Both the position numbers and the translations under genes were made by a program. This document shows, piece by piece, positions 28,501 through 36,024 of a stretch of DNA of 64,000 bases. The stretch's first letter is position 1; every line of letters starts with the position of its first letter. Below the pieces are notes generated by a model, which did not search any database, was not told the DNA's origin, and saw only the letters and a list, made by a program, of their open reading frames with translations. The DNA is from Deltaproteobacteria bacterium (GTDB lineage Bacteria > Myxococcota_C > UBA6777): NCBI GenBank assembly GCA_006226375.1, contig SBHC01000052.1, positions 1 to 64,000 of the forward strand, written 5' to 3'.

Positions 28501-31500
28501 GACTCATAAACAAACCACCAACGTGATCGATGGGGAGCCAGTTGAGGAAAGTATCCCCGCCATGGAAATGATTCTGCTGGCGATAGGACTCTGCCCAGGC
28601 TAAGACGGTGTGATGATGGTGGCGTACCGCTTTGGGCTTGCCTGTGCTTCCCGATGTCAGCAAGAACAAGCTAATGTCATCGTTGTTGACAGAGGGAAGT
28701 TGAGACAACTCTGGCGAAGGCAATGGCTCGTCCAGGAAGACCAAGTCAAACGCGCCAAGTCCGTGTTGTTGGGCGAGACGTTGCAATCCTTTCTCTTGGG
28801 AGCGAATCGTGAGGATGGGAGGTGCATCCAACAACTTCCAAACGTTGAGCAGCTTAGCGATTTGATTGTGTTCGCCTTCGTAGAGAGGAGGGGTGCCCAT
28901 GCTGACTGGAGGAAGACCAGCAAACATACAGCCCCACAAACCCGCTAAGAATTGATCGGGGGAAGGGAGCTGCAACAGAACAGGTTGTCCGGCTGGAAAA
29001 TGGTGCTCCAGCAATTTTGTGGCTACGCGTTGTGCCCAAGTCTGAAACTCAGCGTAGGTAAGGACGGTGGATGTCCCGTCGTTGTGCAACGTTCGGATAC
29101 CGTTGCTTGGGTGCTGGTCAGCCGTTCGTTGCAGGGCTTCCAGCAATGTAGATGGCATGTCCTTGGGAAAGACCAACTCTGGGCCTTCCATCAAAGACAA
29201 AGGCTGCGATGCGTCGGATGCTCCTTCCGGCTTTGTTCGGTTGTTCGCTTCTTGCGTCGCTTCTGTCTGGGTTGGGGCTGTTCCTTGAGCTATCGGTGCA
29301 TACAAGGCTGGCGGTGGGTTCCAGGCTTCGACCACTCCTTCTAGCCCATAGGTTTCTTGCAATGCTGCTGTTGCCAGTGAGAGGCTGTCCGTTCCCAACA
29401 ATGGAACGTTGGAGAGCTTCCGGTGGTCAGGATGTCCTGCTTCTGTGAGTGGGATTTGTGCGACCCGAACGAGTTGATGCAAAGGCAGTGAACCAGGGGT
29501 TTGGTGTCGTCCTGCTTCTATGGAGTGGAGGAACTCTGTGGGAAGCTCGTTTTTGCTGACAACATACCCGACAAGTTCGGTGTGCCCGTCCGAATGGGGC
29601 TTGGGTAAAACGGCAGCGTCGAGGACGTCTGGATGGGAAAGCAACTCCTGCTCCCACGATAGCTGATAGCTTGGACGTAATTCCTTTAGTGCTATAGAGC
29701 TATCCGAAACAAGCTGTTCTACCAGGACGTTCCATCGAGTCGCAAGACGTTGCATATCCGCTTGGGTAAAGATGTCTGTGCGATACCAGGCTTCTCCTTG
29801 CAAACCTTCTGGCGTCTCCCAAAACTGGAACGTGAGGTCAAAGGGTGCTGTTCCATTGCTCGTATGCTTTAGGGTAAGCTCCAGGGTGTCTACATGCTGG
29901 GTTGGCGGGGGAGCCTCTTGCAACAGAACACACACCTGGAACAACGGCTGCTGATCTGCTGTTCGTTGTGGGCTGAGGTGTTGGACTAGCTTTTCAAACG
30001 GGACATCGGGTTGAGAGTACGCTTTCAATGCCACATCGCGAGTGTGGCAAAGTAGATCATGGAGCGTGGTGTCCGGCGAACTTTGCAAGCGCAGGACAAG
30101 CGTGTTGGCAAAGAACCCCAATGCCTTCTCCATCGCCGGATGGGTTCGATTCGCAAGCATCGTTCCGATGGGCAAGTCCCACTGACCTGTCTCCGTTGCA
30201 AGCCAGGTTGCCACTGTTGTGAGGAGGGGCATAAACAAGGTTGCGTTGGACTTCTGCGCGACTTTTTTGAGCCTCTCCGTGAGTGTCGCTGGCACGGAGA
30301 GTTGGATGACATCCCCAGCGACCTTGCGCTTTGATGGACGCGGCCGCGTTGTCGGAAGGGCGATAGAGGTTGGAGAGGAAGCGAGCCGCTCTTTCCAATC
30401 CTGAAGCTGAGAGTCCCATGCTCCATGTTGTTCTTGTTGGCATTGCCATACCGCGAGATCCGGAACTTGAAGGGACTCTGCTTCTTTCGTCGCCGTACCA
30501 TCCAACAGCGTAACAAGCTCTTGAAACAAGACATTGATGGTCCAAATGTCAGAGATGATGTGGTGAAGAATGATAAGCAGGTGGTGCTTCGTCTCGGACA
30601 ACTGGATGACTTGCACTCGAAAGGGAGGTTCATTCGCGAGGTCAAAGGGTCTGCGAAAGAACTCATGGGCAAACCGGTCGGCTTGTTGGTTGGCCTGTTC
30701 CTCTTCCAAAGAAGACACATTGATGTGAGCCAAAGGGAAGGAAGAGTGGGGAGCGGCTTCTTGAACAGGGAGTCCGTCTTTGCCTGCTCGAAATCGGAGA
30801 CGCAGTGACTCATGATTTTTCACGAGTGAGCCGAGGGCGGTTTTCAGTCTTGCAAGATCGAGAGGCCCATTCATCTCAACGATGGCAGGCGTGTTGTACT
30901 CGACGCTGTCGGGCTGAAGTTGATGGATAAACCAGATCCTTCGCTGTGAAGGACTCAGCGGGAGGGGCTTGTTTCGAGGTTGGCGCTCAGGCTCCGAATA
31001 TGTCCAAGCACCCTCCGCTTGTAACCTTTCGACTTTGAGGGCGAGCCGCTCAGGGGTGGCTTCTTCAAACACGTCTTGGACAGTGAGAGGTACTTGGAGC
31101 TTGGCTTTGAGGCGTGCGACCAGTCGTGTGGCGTGCAAGGAGTCCCCGCCAAGCCAAAGAAACTCATCGTGTCGCCCCACCGGTCGGATGGTAAGGACTT
31201 CTTCAAAGCAAGCGGCGATGATTGTTTCGTTCTCGCTTGCTGGAGCGACGTACGGACCCATCTCTTCCGGACGTCGCGAGGCCAAGCTTGGCAGGCTCTT
31301 GCGGTCGACTTTACCTGCTGTGGAGCGAGGAAGCTCCTCCAATGTAACATACCGTGTGGGCTGCATCGCTTGTGGGAGTTGGGCGCACATAAACTGGCGA
31401 ACGTCGCGGATGGTCTCTGTGGAGGTGGCGCCATTTTGGGGGACAACGTAGGCCACGAGCGTTGTTTCTCCAGGTGCTTCTTCCCAGGCAGAGACTGCGA

Positions 31501-32881
31501 CAGCCTTGACGTCAGGATGTTGGGAGAGACGGTTCTCGACCTCGCCTAGCTCGACACGTACACCACGAACTTTGACCTGTTCGTCTTTGCGTCCGAGGAA
31601 GACGAGGTTTCCTTCCTGATCCCAGTACCCACGGTCTCCTGTTCGGTACATCTTGGCGTGAGGTTGTGGACTCCATGGGTCTGGAAGAAACGTTAACTCT
31701 GTAAGTTCGGGTTGGTGAAGGTAGCCTGACTCCGGTCCTACCCCTGCTCCTCCAATGTAGATCTCTCCATCTTCACCAACCACGGTGTGTTGTTGGTTTG
31801 GATCCAACACATACACTCTTGTGTTGGCGAGAGGTTGTCCCAGTGTGATGGGGGTTTCAGGTGTCGGAAGCGGTGCGACAGTGGTGCAAATCGTAGTTTC
31901 GGATATCCCATATCCGTTCCAAACCTTGCAGCCTCGGGAGAGCAGCGCTTCAAGAGTCGAGCGTTGAAGTGGTTCCCCTCCGGATAAGATGGCGAACGAT
32001 GCCGACGGTGACCAATCTGCTTCAAGCAACATTCGTAAGGTTGTTGGGGTTGCTATCATCGCCGAAGCATCGGCCGAGTGGAGCATCTGGGCGAGGGCAA
32101 ACCCACTGCTCACTATCTCTGTCGGAACGATGGCAAGGCACCCACCAACAGCGAGGGGTTGGTAGATCTCCAACACGGACATATCAAACGAGACGCTGCT
32201 GAGCATGAGGCCCACAGTGTCGTGCGACCAATCCATCACGTGGGGCAACGCCGTTACCAGGTTGACGAGCCCACGATGAGGAACAGTTGCACCTTTCGGT
32301 TTGCCTGTGCTTCCCGATGTGTAGATCAGGTACGCCAGCTCACCAGAGTCTCGTTCTACAGGCACGAGCGATTGTGGAGGGTGCGGAAGTTCACTCCAAT
32401 GGAGCTTGGCCAATTCGCTGATGTCGATGGAATGCCCTTCCCATGACTCAGCCTTGTGTTGAAGCGTTGAAGTGGTGAGGACTGCCTTGGGGTTGGCATC
32501 GTGAAGAGTGTCGGAGATGCGTGTCTTGGGAAACTCTGCGTCGATTGCGACATAGTGAGCACCAACGAACCAACATCCAAGCATCGCGGGAAGCAACACA
32601 GGGGTTCGAGGGAGAAGCAGTGCAACACAGTCTCCCTTACTGATGCCTTGTTGTTGCAGTTGTTTTGCCAGGGATGCTGTTGCTTTTGAGAGTTCCAGGT
32701 AGGACCAGGATTGGTGCTCAAACCAAACGGCTGGAGCATCTGGGTTGTGGCTTGCGTGTTGAAGAAACAAGTCCAATACCGTTGTGGCTGTTGGCTTGAT
32801 GGCACCCTCTTGCCCCCACCATTGGTGCGGCACCTCTTTGGAAGTTGATCCTTTAACTGGAGTGCGCGAAGTTCCCAACAT
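25505..32881 (-). CDS. Nonribosomal peptide synthetase A-T-C-(A C-terminal fragment)-acyl ligase-KR-T
   Basis: The ATG at 32881 gives 2458 residues; a TTG 24 bases upstream is possible. Order: adenylation A1 (about 27-530; YTSGSTGKPKG near 192, STAGKVDRK at its end; pocket residues read D-M-L-A-I-S-G-I-C), carrier T1 (LGGDSL near 582), condensation (LHHIISDIW near 778), a lone A C-terminal subdomain (about 1083-1165), a second AMP-ligase of acyl type (TSGSTGKPKAVRHHHH near 1413, SWGMSEI near 1563), ketoreductase (TGGMGGLG near 2049, Ser and Tyr present near 2190-2203) and T2 (LGGHSL near 2390). A ligase-KR-carrier order is known in synthetases that load a keto acid and reduce it to a hydroxy acid. 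The downstream PKS overlaps, so the chain passes to its ketosynthase. The A1 substrate is not predictable with confidence. Confidence 0.9.
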   Translation of the reverse strand: MLGTSRTPVKGSTSKEVPHQWWGQEGAIKPTATTVLDLFLQHASHNPDAPAVWFEHQSWSYLELSKATASLAKQLQQQGISKGDCVALLLPRTPVLLPAMLGCWFVGAHYVAIDAEFPKTRISDTLHDANPKAVLTTSTLQHKAESWEGHSIDISELAKLHWSELPHPPQSLVPVERDSGELAYLIYTSGSTGKPKGATVPHRGLVNLVTALPHVMDWSHDTVGLMLSSVSFDMSVLEIYQPLAVGGCLAIVPTEIVSSGFALAQMLHSADASAMIATPTTLRMLLEADWSPSASFAILSGGEPLQRSTLEALLSRGCKVWNGYGISETTICTTVAPLPTPETPITLGQPLANTRVYVLDPNQQHTVVGEDGEIYIGGAGVGPESGYLHQPELTELTFLPDPWSPQPHAKMYRTGDRGYWDQEGNLVFLGRKDEQVKVRGVRVELGEVENRLSQHPDVKAVAVSAWEEAPGETTLVAYVVPQNGATSTETIRDVRQFMCAQLPQAMQPTRYVTLEELPRSTAGKVDRKSLPSLASRRPEEMGPYVAPASENETIIAACFEEVLTIRPVGRHDEFLWLGGDSLHATRLVARLKAKLQVPLTVQDVFEEATPERLALKVERLQAEGAWTYSEPERQPRNKPLPLSPSQRRIWFIHQLQPDSVEYNTPAIVEMNGPLDLARLKTALGSLVKNHESLRLRFRAGKDGLPVQEAAPHSSFPLAHINVSSLEEEQANQQADRFAHEFFRRPFDLANEPPFRVQVIQLSETKHHLLIILHHIISDIWTINVLFQELVTLLDGTATKEAESLQVPDLAVWQCQQEQHGAWDSQLQDWKERLASSPTSIALPTTRPRPSKRKVAGDVIQLSVPATLTERLKKVAQKSNATLFMPLLTTVATWLATETGQWDLPIGTMLANRTHPAMEKALGFFANTLVLRLQSSPDTTLHDLLCHTRDVALKAYSQPDVPFEKLVQHLSPQRTADQQPLFQVCVLLQEAPPPTQHVDTLELTLKHTSNGTAPFDLTFQFWETPEGLQGEAWYRTDIFTQADMQRLATRWNVLVEQLVSDSSIALKELRPSYQLSWEQELLSHPDVLDAAVLPKPHSDGHTELVGYVVSKNELPTEFLHSIEAGRHQTPGSLPLHQLVRVAQIPLTEAGHPDHRKLSNVPLLGTDSLSLATAALQETYGLEGVVEAWNPPPALYAPIAQGTAPTQTEATQEANNRTKPEGASDASQPLSLMEGPELVFPKDMPSTLLEALQRTADQHPSNGIRTLHNDGTSTVLTYAEFQTWAQRVATKLLEHHFPAGQPVLLQLPSPDQFLAGLWGCMFAGLPPVSMGTPPLYEGEHNQIAKLLNVWKLLDAPPILTIRSQEKGLQRLAQQHGLGAFDLVFLDEPLPSPELSQLPSVNNDDISLFLLTSGSTGKPKAVRHHHHTVLAWAESYRQQNHFHGGDTFLNWLPIDHVGGLFMSHMAPLFAGSKQIHGSSAPFLKQPLQWLEWLETWEVTCSWAPNFAFGLVNGEEEALKQRTYDLSRLRYLLNGGEMIVPQTAKTFLSLMAQHGLPHDAMTPSWGMSEIASASTLNMGLRHETIASNAQFVSVGKPAPGYTLRIVNEKGELVPQGTPGHLHIQSPTVMSGYHKQPEQSAQVLLKDGWFNTGDLATLTSEGLTITGRSKADIVVNGLNIPSHDIETAVEELPQIQRSFVVACAVRKENDNTDQIAIFFAHKATNDAELQELLKSMRGAVSRKVGAVPRYFLPLPPERIPKTNIGKLQRKKLKKDFDAGVFEMEHLHAAQLLSEESPVVSGVVERIWRPRPLPSVAFASLPKTVVLFAQSPKQGEQLRNLWLKKGIETWFVTPGDSFSQSGHHISLPHNRSSYCKLWDTLASKIETPPTIVHLWTYQELATTTPTSSELLGQQQQSVHSLLWLLQSVEEVLGEQAKSLSLLVASQHAQNVLGKETLNPAWSPMLGWLATIPHEAPCVRLRHLDLPKMGPDGLSQTLLDERLCLSQVEHEVSYRNGQRWVPRLRSAFLPQAPHLLLHRQASASFATQPGELLLLTGGMGGLGQWLAKHLLQEKPLHLLLVGRAPQNQWTPQKQQAWKTLQEICHTWPDGDASVSYEALNLAETSCLDWLQEQESFHKARLRGVFHLAGAMREEMLQRETSEQVEQLFQGRVLGANQLTSFLAERPGAFAIDFASVSAIFGGLGAGAYAAIGRFSQAWTHNLNQQGNPALSLYWSRWDNIGMAYNFPGGELLRRHGFRTISQEEGWKALQACLTRGVTQAILGLDNSHPVIRRKSENADLRLERLKLQPTRVQPPASLHLQDAFGTPIPLTWKVDPTTPAAPSEARPKPSKPSSPHTPPTEMERTVEAIWKDLLELPKIRRDDNFFELGGHSLLLAQAQQRLEQTLGQSIPLVELFRHSTLRTLAQHLSSQAVPLQESKPNSPSTRARQQRNHLARMKDKRRKKT

Positions 32882-33148
32882 GGTGACCCGTCTCTCTCTT
32901 CGCAAACTACATAAACTCTACTTGTGTCTCTATCATTTCTTGGGGAACAAGTTGTTGTTGTCTTTTGTGTAAGAATCTGTCCTGAGAATGTAGAGATTTA
33001 TTGATTGGAGTATCTGTGCTTGACGCATGACTTTTGTACCGTCTGAGAACTGCAATGTCAAGGAGCCATGCGGTTTTGATAGATCTTAGAAAGGAGAGAG
33101 AATGGAGGAGGAATGTAATTGCAGAAGGTGCAGGAAAAGCAATTTAGA

Positions 33149-33550
33149 TTAGAGGAGCGCGCCATTGGGAGAGAGCTGGATGTAGTACAGTCGTGTGCCG
33201 TTTTCACGTGGCGCAAAGATGGCGGTGAAGCGAGCGTCTGTTGTTTTTCGTTCCCCTGTGCTGCGGCTTGTCAGGTCTGTGATGAGTCGTCCGTACCAAA
33301 CGTAATTGACTGGCAACGTATCATACATGCCAAGGCTTTCGTAGGTAATGCTATGGTAGGTGTAGCCTTCAGCAGCAGCCATACTTCCCTGTAGGGTCTG
33401 ATCGTAATTGAGCACTTTGTCGTTGTGGACAAACACCAGGTCTTTGGAAAAACATACTTCCACTGCCTTGGCTTGCTTGTCACCATTGCTCTCCAGATAG
33501 GTCATCCAATAGTGTGTGAGGGGTTCTACAATGTCAGGCAACGAAGGCAT
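33149..33550 (-). CDS. SnoaL/NTF2-like small protein
   Basis: A 133-residue protein starting at an ATG with AAGGA seven bases upstream. The sequence MPSLPDIVEPLTHYWMTYLE, VCFSKDLVFVHNDKV, ARFTAIFAPRENGTRLYYIQ has the alternating helix and curved-sheet pattern of SnoaL or DUF4440 proteins, a cone-shaped fold used by cyclases, isomerases and many orphan proteins. It is read in the same direction as the NRPS 268 bases downstream, so it may be the first gene of the locus or stand alone. No catalytic residues can be assigned. Fold assignment is from pattern recognition only. Confidence 0.5.
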   Translation of the reverse strand: MPSLPDIVEPLTHYWMTYLESNGDKQAKAVEVCFSKDLVFVHNDKVLNYDQTLQGSMAAAEGYTYHSITYESLGMYDTLPVNYVWYGRLITDLTSRSTGERKTTDARFTAIFAPRENGTRLYYIQLSPNGALL

Positions 33551-33914
33551 GTCGGGATCCTTTTCTACTGGTTTGGGGTGCTAGTCACAAAGCCTTGGAG
33601 AGCTTTCTTGTTTTGACAGAAAGGTCTCGATGTTTTTGAGTTTGGAGTAGGGTTCTCCAGATAGAACCTTGTGAAACGCAATCGGTCTCATGTTTCTCTT
33701 GATTTTTCGAGAAAACAAACAACCGCTTTTGTGTGACCACAAATGGTGGATTGGTAATACTACAACCCAAACACTACCTTTGGATGACTTGTTCCCTTCC
33801 TATCTCATTTTTTCATCGCCGTCGATAGGGCTGCAGGAATGTGAGGGTTGTGGTAGAACATGTGAAGTCATCGATGGTGTCTTGCTTTTTCACGTTGGAT
33901 AGGAGGTCGTTGCT
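33551..33914. other. Divergent intergenic region
   Basis: No gene is supported here. A 70-codon open frame (33690-33902, plus) has no ribosome site and no coding look. The region must hold the promoters of the SnoaL-like gene (minus) and of the AIM24 operon (plus); a TTGACA lies at about 33614, but no good partner -10 was found. AGGAGG at 33901-33906 serves the GTG start at 33915. Confidence 0.4.
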
Positions 33915-34571
33915 GTGAAGGTTGAGCTGCTGGGCAACCCTACGTTTGGGCATGCCAAAGTGTTATTGAATTCCGGTGAGCGGATTCTTGTGGAGTCGGG
34001 GGCGATGGCAGCGATGTCATCAGACTTGCAACTCAAGAGCCGATTTTTGGGTGGGTTTTTTCGGGCGTTGTTGCGCAAAATTGTGACCGGTGAGTCGCTG
34101 ATGGTGGGGGATTATCAAGCATCTCAGCCTTCCGAGTTGTTGTTGTCTCCTTCTATCCCTGGTGAAGTTCGACATCTTTCTCTCCAACCGGGTCGCTCCC
34201 TCTTTTTTCAAGGAGGGGCCTTTCTTGCTTGTACACCAAACGTTCAGTTGGGGACTCAATTCGGCGGCCTTCGTTCGTTCTTCTCTTCCGAAGGACTGTT
34301 CTTTCTTAAGGTAAGCGGTCACGGCGAGTTGTTGTTCAACTCATACGGAGCCATCGTCGAACACGATGTTGACGGGACATTTACGGTCGACACTTCCCAT
34401 GTGGTCGGTTGGGAAGAGTCTTTGCAATGGAACATCCGTGGGATGGGCAGCCTGAAGAATACGCTACTCTCTGGTGAAGGTTTGGTCATCGAGTTTAAGG
34501 GGAGAGGCAAACTTTGGACACAAACTCGCTCACTGTCTGGTTTGGTGGGTTGGCTGTCACGGTATTGCTAG
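33915..34571 (+). CDS. AIM24 family protein, copy 1
   Basis: The GTG start at 33915 is eight bases after AGGAGG and gives 218 residues. It belongs to the AIM24/TIGR00266 family: LNSGERILVESGAMAAMSSD near the start, then a repeat of short beta strands with FFLKVSGHGELLFNSYGAI and the C-terminal VDGTFTVDTSHVVGWEESLQ and GEGLVIEFKGRGKLWTQTR. The fold is a beta sandwich of unknown biochemical role; bacterial members are often in multi-copy sets. It heads a run of three paralogues. It lacks the Arg/Gly-rich loop length seen in copy 2. Probably cytoplasmic as no signal peptide is seen. Confidence 0.85.
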   Translation: MKVELLGNPTFGHAKVLLNSGERILVESGAMAAMSSDLQLKSRFLGGFFRALLRKIVTGESLMVGDYQASQPSELLLSPSIPGEVRHLSLQPGRSLFFQGGAFLACTPNVQLGTQFGGLRSFFSSEGLFFLKVSGHGELLFNSYGAIVEHDVDGTFTVDTSHVVGWEESLQWNIRGMGSLKNTLLSGEGLVIEFKGRGKLWTQTRSLSGLVGWLSRYC

Positions 34572-34580
34572 GAGGGAATT

Positions 34581-35264
34581 ATGAATCTTTCGATACAAGG
34601 TGAAGGCGCTTTTCAATCGTGCCGGGTGGAGTTGAACTCTGGCGAGTCGTTTGTGTCTGAGGCTGGCGCTATGGTCCAAATGACCTCTTCCATCGACATG
34701 GACATTTCGACTCGTTCCCGGGGAGGTGGCGGCCTCATGGGCGGCTTGAAGAGGCTGTTGGGTGGGGACACGTTTTTTCTTGCAACCTACACAGCTCGCG
34801 AAGAGGGGCATGTTGTGGTCGCCCCGACTTTGGTCGGGAATGTCGTGATCCTGGACGTTACAGAAGGGCTCCCCTTGATCTGTACAGGGGGTTCTTTCTT
34901 GGGTTGTGGCGATGAAGTTTCCTTGGAAACACAGTTCCAAGGGGGGCGCGGAATGCTGACAGGGGAGAGTCTGTTTTTCCTCGAACTGTCGGGAGAAGGT
35001 CCTGCGCTGGCCAATGCCTTTGGTCATGTGGAAGCCTATGATGTGGATGGAAGCTACATCGTCGACACAGGCCACGTTGTCGCGTTTGAGTCGTCTTTGG
35101 AGTACAAGATTGGCAAAGCTGGAGGCTCCTGGATGCAGTCGTTTTTTGCTGGTGAAGGCTTCGTGTTCCACTTTCATGGGCAGGGGCGCGTCTGGGTGCA
35201 GTCGCACAATCCCTCCGTGTTTGGCTATTCCGTGGGGCGTCGCTTGCCTCCCCGTCAAGAATAA
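34581..35264 (+). CDS. AIM24 family protein, copy 2
   Basis: A 227-residue paralogue starting nine bases after copy 1, with AGGAGGGAATT upstream. Family marks: LNSGESFVSEAGAMVQMTSS, STRSRGGGGLMGGLKRLLGG, LFFLELSGEGPALANAFGHV, YIVDTGHVVAFESSLEYKI and GEGFVFHFHGQGRVWVQSHN. The glycine-rich loop after the first strands is typical of the family and absent in shortened form in copy 1. Close spacing implies one transcript and stoichiometric production. Divergence among copies is high enough that the duplication is old. Confidence 0.88.
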   Translation: MNLSIQGEGAFQSCRVELNSGESFVSEAGAMVQMTSSIDMDISTRSRGGGGLMGGLKRLLGGDTFFLATYTAREEGHVVVAPTLVGNVVILDVTEGLPLICTGGSFLGCGDEVSLETQFQGGRGMLTGESLFFLELSGEGPALANAFGHVEAYDVDGSYIVDTGHVVAFESSLEYKIGKAGGSWMQSFFAGEGFVFHFHGQGRVWVQSHNPSVFGYSVGRRLPPRQE

Positions 35265-35284
35265 AGGTTGGAAGGAGATCTGCT

Positions 35285-35971
35285 ATGGATTTTTCAATGG
35301 AAGGTGGAGCCAACTACCCCATGCTGCAGGTTCACTTGCAGCCTGGCGAATCGATTGTTGCTGAAGCCGGCGCGATGGCCTGGATGGACTCTCATATCCA
35401 GACCGCAGTTTCGACCCGAGGCGGATTGGGCAAAGGATTAAAGCGGGCAGTCCTCGGCGGCGAGTCCATGTTTCAAAATACATTCTCTGTGAAAGACAAG
35501 GCGGGTTCCATCGCGTTGGTCCCGGCTGAACCTGGGCCGATTCTGCACGAAGTGTTTTCTTCGGGCCGTGAACTGTTCTTGCAGGCAGGGGCCTACCTGG
35601 CATCGTCCGAAGGTATCGAACTCGACACGCAATACCAGGGGCTCAAGGGTCTCTTGAGTGAGGGACTGTTTACACTCCGCGTTCATGGTGAAGGTGACTT
35701 GTTCTTCTCTGGGTACGGCGATGTGTATGCAATCGATGTGGATGGAGAGTACGTCGTTGACAGTGGATACGCTGTGGCCTGGGACCCCTCTCTCTCTTAC
35801 AAAGTCTCCAAAACAGGGAAGAAAATCCGAAATTTCTTGTTTGGGGATCAGTTTGTGGTTCGGTTCAGCGGGCAAGGACGCTTGTGGGTTCAATCCCATG
35901 CGCCGCGCGCGCTGGCCAATTTCTTCTATCCTTTCCGTCGTGTTCGCAAAAACAATAGCTCATCCTCATGA
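35285..35971 (+). CDS. AIM24 family protein, copy 3
   Basis: A 228-residue paralogue with GGAAGGAGAT upstream of the ATG. It shows the same layout: LQPGESIVAEAGAMAWMDSH, STRGGLGKGLKRAVLGGESM, LFTLRVHGEGDLFFSGYGD, YVVDSGYAVAWDPSLSYKV and GQGRLWVQSHAPRAL. The initial MDFSMEGGANYPMLQVHL resembles the start of TIGR00266 proteins more closely than copy 1 does. It is 20 bases after copy 2. The three may assemble into a hetero-oligomer, which is inference. The secreted protein gene 53 bases downstream may share the transcript. Confidence 0.88.
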   Translation: MDFSMEGGANYPMLQVHLQPGESIVAEAGAMAWMDSHIQTAVSTRGGLGKGLKRAVLGGESMFQNTFSVKDKAGSIALVPAEPGPILHEVFSSGRELFLQAGAYLASSEGIELDTQYQGLKGLLSEGLFTLRVHGEGDLFFSGYGDVYAIDVDGEYVVDSGYAVAWDPSLSYKVSKTGKKIRNFLFGDQFVVRFSGQGRLWVQSHAPRALANFFYPFRRVRKNNSSSS

Positions 35972-36024
35972 TCATCAGGGAGATGCACGAACCTGTTCTC
36001 GGTGTGCATAGAAAAGGAGTTTGA

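Noticed and set aside
33690-33902. 70-codon open frame between the SnoaL-like and AIM24 genes
   Set aside because: No ribosome site, no hydrophobic or domain pattern, and it crosses the expected promoter of the AIM24 operon.
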